Source: Crotophaga sulcirostris (taxonomy: Eukaryota > Chordata > Aves > Cuculiformes > Crotophagidae). From it: a stretch of DNA of 64,000 nucleotides. Under the pieces are notes generated by a model. It searched no databases and was not told the DNA's origin. It was given only the letters and a program-made list of their open reading frames with translations. Location of the stretch: the NCBI GenBank assembly GCA_013397455.1, contig VYZB01000531.1, positions 268,158 to 332,157 of the forward strand, in the 5' to 3' direction. Below are positions 58,746-64,000 of the stretch, one piece after another; the first letter of the stretch is position 1; every line of letters starts with the position of its first letter. The position numbers and the translations under genes are program-made.

Positions 58746-61700
58746 AAAAATTAATGCAAGAAAGTCTTTAGACAGAAATGGGAAAACTACAAGGAAGAAT
58801 TACAAAATTAACAAGCTACAGAGAACTGCAGCATTCAGTTTCGGCTTCCTGATCTTATTTATTCATATATTCATTTGTACGTAGCCCCATTGCTACATTT
58901 TGATTTTGTCCTGGTATTTCAACATTTTTATTGTGGCTAAGCCATTAATATGCTTCAGTCCTACACCACCACGACAACTTTCCTGGTACAATCCCTCCCA
59001 TTAGATTACTCCAGGTCTTTTCTTCAACAGGGACTATAATTTCCATCAGATATCCATAATCTGCCTTTGCTGCTTCCATTCTCTCTACCAGGTGCCACCT
59101 TGCTGTTTCCTGTTACACAGCATTTGGTACCTGTAAATTGAACAAAGCTAAAAAGGACTCATCATAAATGCCTTTTAGGCTAACTCATGTTTACACCTGT
59201 ACACATTTGAACCCTATTTTTTTTTAACTATTGGTAAGTCTCTGAATTTGTTCTGTGCTCACATATTTATGTCATCTACACCTGAACTTTAAATCTCATA
59301 TTACAGAAAAATCACAACTTTCCCACTAGTACATACCTCTCCTGTAAACAAACCACAGCATAAACTAAACTGGAGGTAGCTGAAACAAAGGGTTATTTAC
59401 TGTATTTCAGATATTAACTCCTAAGGTAAAAGAGGTCATTATATGAAAATAAACAATAATAAGTAATAAGAAAAGCATTACACAACTCTGAAGGCCTTTC
59501 TAAGCTGGAGACAACCCAATTGTTTAAGAGGTTCTCACACCTCAAAGCCAATCACTTCAGCCAAACACTAAACACTTCAATACACTACAGTAACAAATCT
59601 CTCTACCACAGCTGACAAATGTAAATAGTTATTCAACTTGAAAAACTAATCAGCCCATGTGTAGTACCATTGATTCTTTATCACCTCTAATTGAGAAGAA
59701 TGAGAGCCTCCTGCTTATTCCAGGCTTACATGTCACTTTTTCACAGAAATAAGAAATCTCAACCTTACAAAAGCTGCCAGATATAAAAACACAAGGTTCA
59801 TTTACAATTTACTTCTGTTCACACTTTCTTCCTGCTGCCCAAGCATAGAAAGACAAGCCACCTACTAAGAACGCAAGGAAGGCAGTTTCAAGCACCAGCC
59901 TGACTCATCTTGTCAGCAATTCAACTGGGACTACAAGAAGCCAGCACTATAGTACTGTAAAGATATTTTTAGACAAGATTTATTGCTGTATGGTCGTCCT
60001 CGCCTTGTGAAGTCAGTTAGTGTGTTTTTTAGCTTTATGAAGATGTTTGAGTAAAAAGGTGCTGGAGCTTTGAGAATTGAGGGGGTGGTCTCTGGAGATG
60101 GAATCCCAGCTTGCAACTGGAAGCTGAAAATACCAAAGTGTTATCACAATTGCTTCAAGTACATAGGCTAATTCAAACTCAATTCCCAGATAAGCATGTG
60201 TGCACACAACACACACAGGGAAAAGGTTCTCTGTCACTACTGTGAAATGGGTTCTCAGCAGCATTAGCAGGGACAGAAACCTAGAAAATTCAGTGTTCAC
60301 AGTTACAGTCTGGCATCAAAACTAACCACAGGCTCCTGTCTCCACCCTCTCATCCCAAAGCACATCAATCTCACTCAAAAGGCATGTCTTTACTGCACCT
60401 AGATACAGAAGGGGACAATTCTCCAAACACTGATCAGACCTAGGATTTCATCATCCTTTGGGTCGTTCTAGCACTTATGCTTCCAAGTGGCCTAGGCTAC
60501 CTTCAAGGCAATCAGACAATGTTTTTGAAAAGGAATGGCTTGTTTAATCATGACAATAAAAATAAGGCATAAAAGAGCTTAAGACACAACACCATGTCCA
60601 CAACCATAACCATTTCATCTACAGCATTGCAAAAGCCTAGATTATTCTGCTTAACATAGCCTCTGGGACTTGGGAGCCAGGCTACTCTGAAAAAAAAACC
60701 CTCTGCTTTATTATTTACATCTCCCTTGCCCCAAAACATTCTTCAGTTCAATTTAATTTATACTCTTGTAACCATGTGTAGTCAAAAGCAGAAACCCAGA
60801 AGCGAAAACCTGCATTCCTCTTCACGTGCCAACGGATGGGACTACCGCGAACTACAACTGTCAGCTATAAACCACCACCATTTGTCCTAACTGACACACT
60901 GAAGTCCAAAAGTAAACAAATAAAACCTAACATGCTAAATACTGCTTATTAAGGTTGTCTCCCCCTCATTTCAACAACACCCCACCATTCTGTTTGCTGT
61001 TCTCAATATGCAGCAGCATTCTATAGTCTGTAGAAACATGCATAAGCAGATGTGCCAAACCTTTTAAAGATTCAAGAGCAGGGGGGGAAACAGAATTCTT
61101 GAAAGCTGAATACAATGGTCTGTAAATATATTCACAATCATTTCCTAATTATGGCCTATTGCAAAGGTAGCATCTTGATAAGAACTTCTTAGAAAGAAAC
61201 TGCATATTTAAAAAAAAAATAGGATGCCTACACATTTGGCAGTTTTTTGAAATCTCAGAGGTTCAGATAGGACTAGGAGCTGAGAATTACTTCAAATGGT
61301 GTTTTCAGTACATAAATGCTAAAATTATGGATTGGAATGATGTTTTGGCAAATGGAATTGCTTACATTTTGTGAACATACAGCACTTACCCCAACAGCTA
61401 TCTGACACTACAACACCACAAGAAGGAATGAAGTTGGATGCCTCTACTACTCTCGCTGTGGTGACTAATTATGTATTGGCATTTTTGGAAGCTGCCCAGA
61501 CCTTGCATTTGCACAGATTTAATAGATACATATTTTATAGGTAAGCATATAAAGTGACACAATTCAAATATTAATGCTTCAGGACATCCTTGCTGTGCAG
61601 ACTCAAATCTTTGTAGAAACAAAAACAAGAGAAAGTTCTCACAGCAAAAATTTTAAGTCATCATGAAAATTATGCAGTTCCAGCTATGTCACAGACAATT

Positions 61701-62920
61701 CTTTCAAGCCCACTTCTCCCTCTCCAAAATAAAAGACTTGAACCAACTGTAGTGGTGTTTTTTACTAATCAGTTATAACTATAGATGCATTTCCTAATGT
61801 AAGTAGAATTCAGTGATTAGATTAGCTGGCAAATGATGAAAGAAGTCTAAGTAAAACTGTACTACCGACCAATCGCAGAATAAAATTACTTAATCCTTTG
61901 CAGTTCAAATACAAGTTCACCTTTCTCAACATCATCTACTCCTAACCAATCTATCCACCACACACAGACCAAAAAACCTCTTGCCCTCTCAGGCACTACT
62001 ACAGTGCAATGGCAACATTTCAAATAAACTTAAATTAGGCTGCACTACATTCCATTACATGATATCATGCAACAGATGTTAAAAGAACACATAGGGTAAT
62101 TATTCAGGGTAAACTGCTCCAATTTGAATGGTAAAATCAATGGTTGTCCTATATGAAACTGCTACAGTCTATCAAGTTTTATACTGAGATTCAGAACTGA
62201 AATATTGCCCAAACTCGTCACAGTTAACCCAGAGACGTATACTGGCAATCAGAAACTAGAAATATTCTTATCTTACTTAAGCTGAATAATTTTGCCAGTA
62301 ACCGATAAGCTAAATGCAAATTCCACTTAATTGTTTAGTTCTGCAGTGACCAGTGAGTTAAATGAGGTATTATGAAACACAGATGAAATGCACTTCCCAG
62401 AGGCAAAAAGGTTTTTTTCCTCTAGCTGTGTGGTAACCTTCAACCTCAAGGCACTGCCTTGAAAATGTCACGTTTTGAAAATTAAAGCAGAAAAGGTAGT
62501 TTAGCCAACTTAATTCACAGTTAACCTAGCTAACATCTGTACTGTTGGAAGAGTGGCTGACCATTATCTCAAACAGATATGAAAACATTTCATATCCTAC
62601 AATTTGTAAGGTATTTATAACTTACACTGGCAGCTTACACTCATACTTCCCACACAGTTATACATACATGTGAGCAAGTAATGTTTTACATAAGCAAGGA
62701 CAATCCCAGAAATGCTTTGCTTGTTTGCTTTCTAGCCATGTGGACACCTTTCCATAGCTTCTGGGCTCTCTTGACGATGTAGAATTTCTGGAATCTTTAG
62801 ATAACACACCTTCAAACTCAGAACTGGCTTTCTGGTTTGAAACTTAATACGGCTCAGATAGGATATAGGTCTGCAAAATAAACTTTTAAAAGATTTGGAG
62901 GGAAGGGGGCAATTGTTTAA
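58746..62920. other. Unique AT-rich DNA, no gene seen
   Basis: About 4.2 kb without recognisable repeat, RNA gene or exon. Only short homopolymers occur (near 59218 and 61208). Confidence 0.45.
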
Positions 62921-63150
62921 TCATAGAATGGTTTTGGTTGGAAGGGACACTAAAGATCATCCAGTCCCACCCCTGGCCATGGGCAGGGACCCCTCCCACT
63001 GGGTCAGGGGGCTCCAAGCCCCATTCAACCTGGCCTTGAACACCTCCAGGGATGGGGCAGCCACCACTTCCCTGGGCAACCTGGGCCAGTGTCTCACTGC
63101 CCTCACTGTGAAGAATTTCTTCCGAATTTCTAATCTAAACCTTCCCCCTT
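62921..63150 (-). mobile_element. Old CR1 LINE 3' end
   Basis: Plus strand TCATAGAATGGTTTTGGTTG and GAAGGGACACTAAAGATCAT, through GGGATGGGGCAGCCACCACT, to TTCTAATCTAAACCTTCC. This is a 5'-truncated CR1 of about 230 bp on the minus strand. It sits at the boundary between AT-rich and GC-rich sequence. Confidence 0.94.
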
Positions 63151-63412
63151 GTGAGAGAGTTTTCTGGCACTGCAGCAGCTGCTCGGCAGAACAAAAGCAC
63201 TACAGTAGGTGAGCACAGAGACAGCAGAGGCCCCAGTTCTCAGACAGGTGTTCCCACCCAGCAGCACTGCGTGGGGTCACCAGAAGACACGACTGCACCC
63301 TGTGCCCCACAGCCACCCCCAGGGGTGGCACGGAAGTGGGAGAGGTGCCAGGACACATGGGGGGACCCCAGCCCACAGCACGGGCAGCCCTTCTGTAAGC
63401 ACCATGGGACGA
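63151..63412. other. GC-rich unique DNA
   Basis: Base composition rises sharply here compared with the preceding 60 kb. Open frames on both strands are expected in such GC-rich sequence and are not treated as genes. Confidence 0.5.
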
Positions 63413-63495
63413 AGAATCACAGAATCGCTTGGCTGGAAAAGACCTTCGAGATCGCTGAATCCAACCGTCCCTGCCCGCTGCCAAACCACCTCCGC
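63413..63495 (-). mobile_element. Short old CR1 3' tail
   Basis: Plus strand AGAATCACAGAATCGCTTGG, then CTGGAAAAGACCTTCGAG, ATCGCTGAATCCAACC. This matches the last ~80 bp of an older CR1 type on the minus strand, embedded in GC-rich sequence with several CpG sites. Confidence 0.82.
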
Positions 63496-63689
63496 GCCAC
63501 GCCCTGCGCACCGGGGCTCGCAGCCCCGAGCCCCTGGCCACTGGGCCATCCTCAGCTCAGGGCAACCCACCCACCCCCACCTCGCCCAGGCGTGGCCTTC
63601 CTCCCCGCAGGGGTCACCCTATGGGGGTCACTGCCAACCCAAGCTGTCCCCTGGCTCTGCTGGGAAGAGGGGGACACAGGAGGATGGGG

Positions 63690-63935
63690 GCACACACACA
63701 CAGAAGGGGATGTGGGCACACACACACACACTCAGGGATGTGGGCACACACAGGGGATGTGGGCACACACACATACACAGGGGATGTGGACACACGCGCA
63801 CACACAGGGGATGTGGACACGCACACACACAGGGGGATGCGGGCACGCACACACACACAGGGGGATGCGGGAACGCACACACACACAGGGGGATGCGGGA
63901 ACGCACACACACACAGGGGGATGCGGGAACGCACG
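63690..63935. repeat. CA-rich minisatellite, ~28-bp unit
   Basis: Tandem units join a CA run to GGGGATGTGGG or GGGGGATGCGGG. The last three are near-identical 28-bp copies (GGGGGATGCGGGAACGC plus CA run). Earlier units vary in CA length and use GATGTGG instead of GATGCGG. Minus-strand open frames full of Cys-Val across it are artefacts of the repeat. Confidence 0.95.
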
Positions 63936-64000
63936 CAGGTCGATCGCCCTGGGGAGGCCGTCGCTTCGCCCCGTGTGGCAGAAGGGCCATCAGCACCCCC

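Noticed and set aside
63614..63996. Cys-Val-rich minus-strand open frames of 60-122 residues
   Set aside because: They are translations of the CA-rich minisatellite and have no real protein content.
1..64000. CRISPR arrays, prokaryotic operons, tRNA or rRNA genes
   Set aside because: No regular spacer-repeat pattern, ribosome-binding operon layout or cloverleaf/rRNA sequence was recognised; the content is vertebrate.

Overview
The window looks like bird nuclear DNA. It is mostly AT-rich, non-coding and dominated by CR1 LINE retrotransposons. The older copies end in the bird CR1 tail (ATTCTATGATTCTATGA), and a more recent-looking set ends in copies of ATACTGTGA. The number of similar copies of that second set suggests a lineage with a recent CR1 burst, such as woodpeckers, barbets, hornbills or hoopoes; this is an inference, not a species call. 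I see no intact protein-coding gene, no tRNA or rRNA, and no CRISPR array or other prokaryotic feature. Nearly all open frames are short chance frames or pieces of CR1 reverse transcriptase.

Layout. 0-11 kb: a degenerate coding-like stretch on the minus strand (1.2-1.5 kb), a young CR1 beside an old reverse-transcriptase-bearing CR1 (2.7-4.4 kb), a long minus-strand CR1 (6.6-8.4 kb), and a mariner transposase fossil abutting another CR1 (9.7-10.3 kb). 11-20 kb: mostly unique sequence with a possible minus-strand terminal exon (14.2 kb, AATAAA at 13.4 kb) and a striking 66-bp inverted repeat (17.8-18.0 kb). 20-30 kb: scattered CR1 3' ends. 30-40 kb: over 10 kb with no recognisable element. 40-46 kb: several CR1 pieces, including a young CR1 nested in an old one. 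46.8-48.7 kb: a possible minus-strand terminal exon with a long 3' UTR. 52.4-54.4 kb: the most informative locus, a decayed BED-finger/hAT transposase gene of the ZBED5/SCAND3/FAM200 type. It is split by a CR1 insertion and a 280-base assembly gap. 56.5-58.7 kb: a second nested CR1 pair. 63-64 kb: an abrupt change to GC-rich DNA with two CR1 tails and a CA-rich 28-bp minisatellite.

No genes can be shown to work together. If a host gene is present, the weak evidence (two candidate terminal exons with poly(A) signals, and young CR1 mainly on the plus strand) favours minus-strand transcription. The window would then be introns, 3' UTR and intergenic DNA. Boundaries of repeats were judged by eye from similarity among copies in this window and from memory of the CR1, mariner and hAT families, and may be off by tens of bases.
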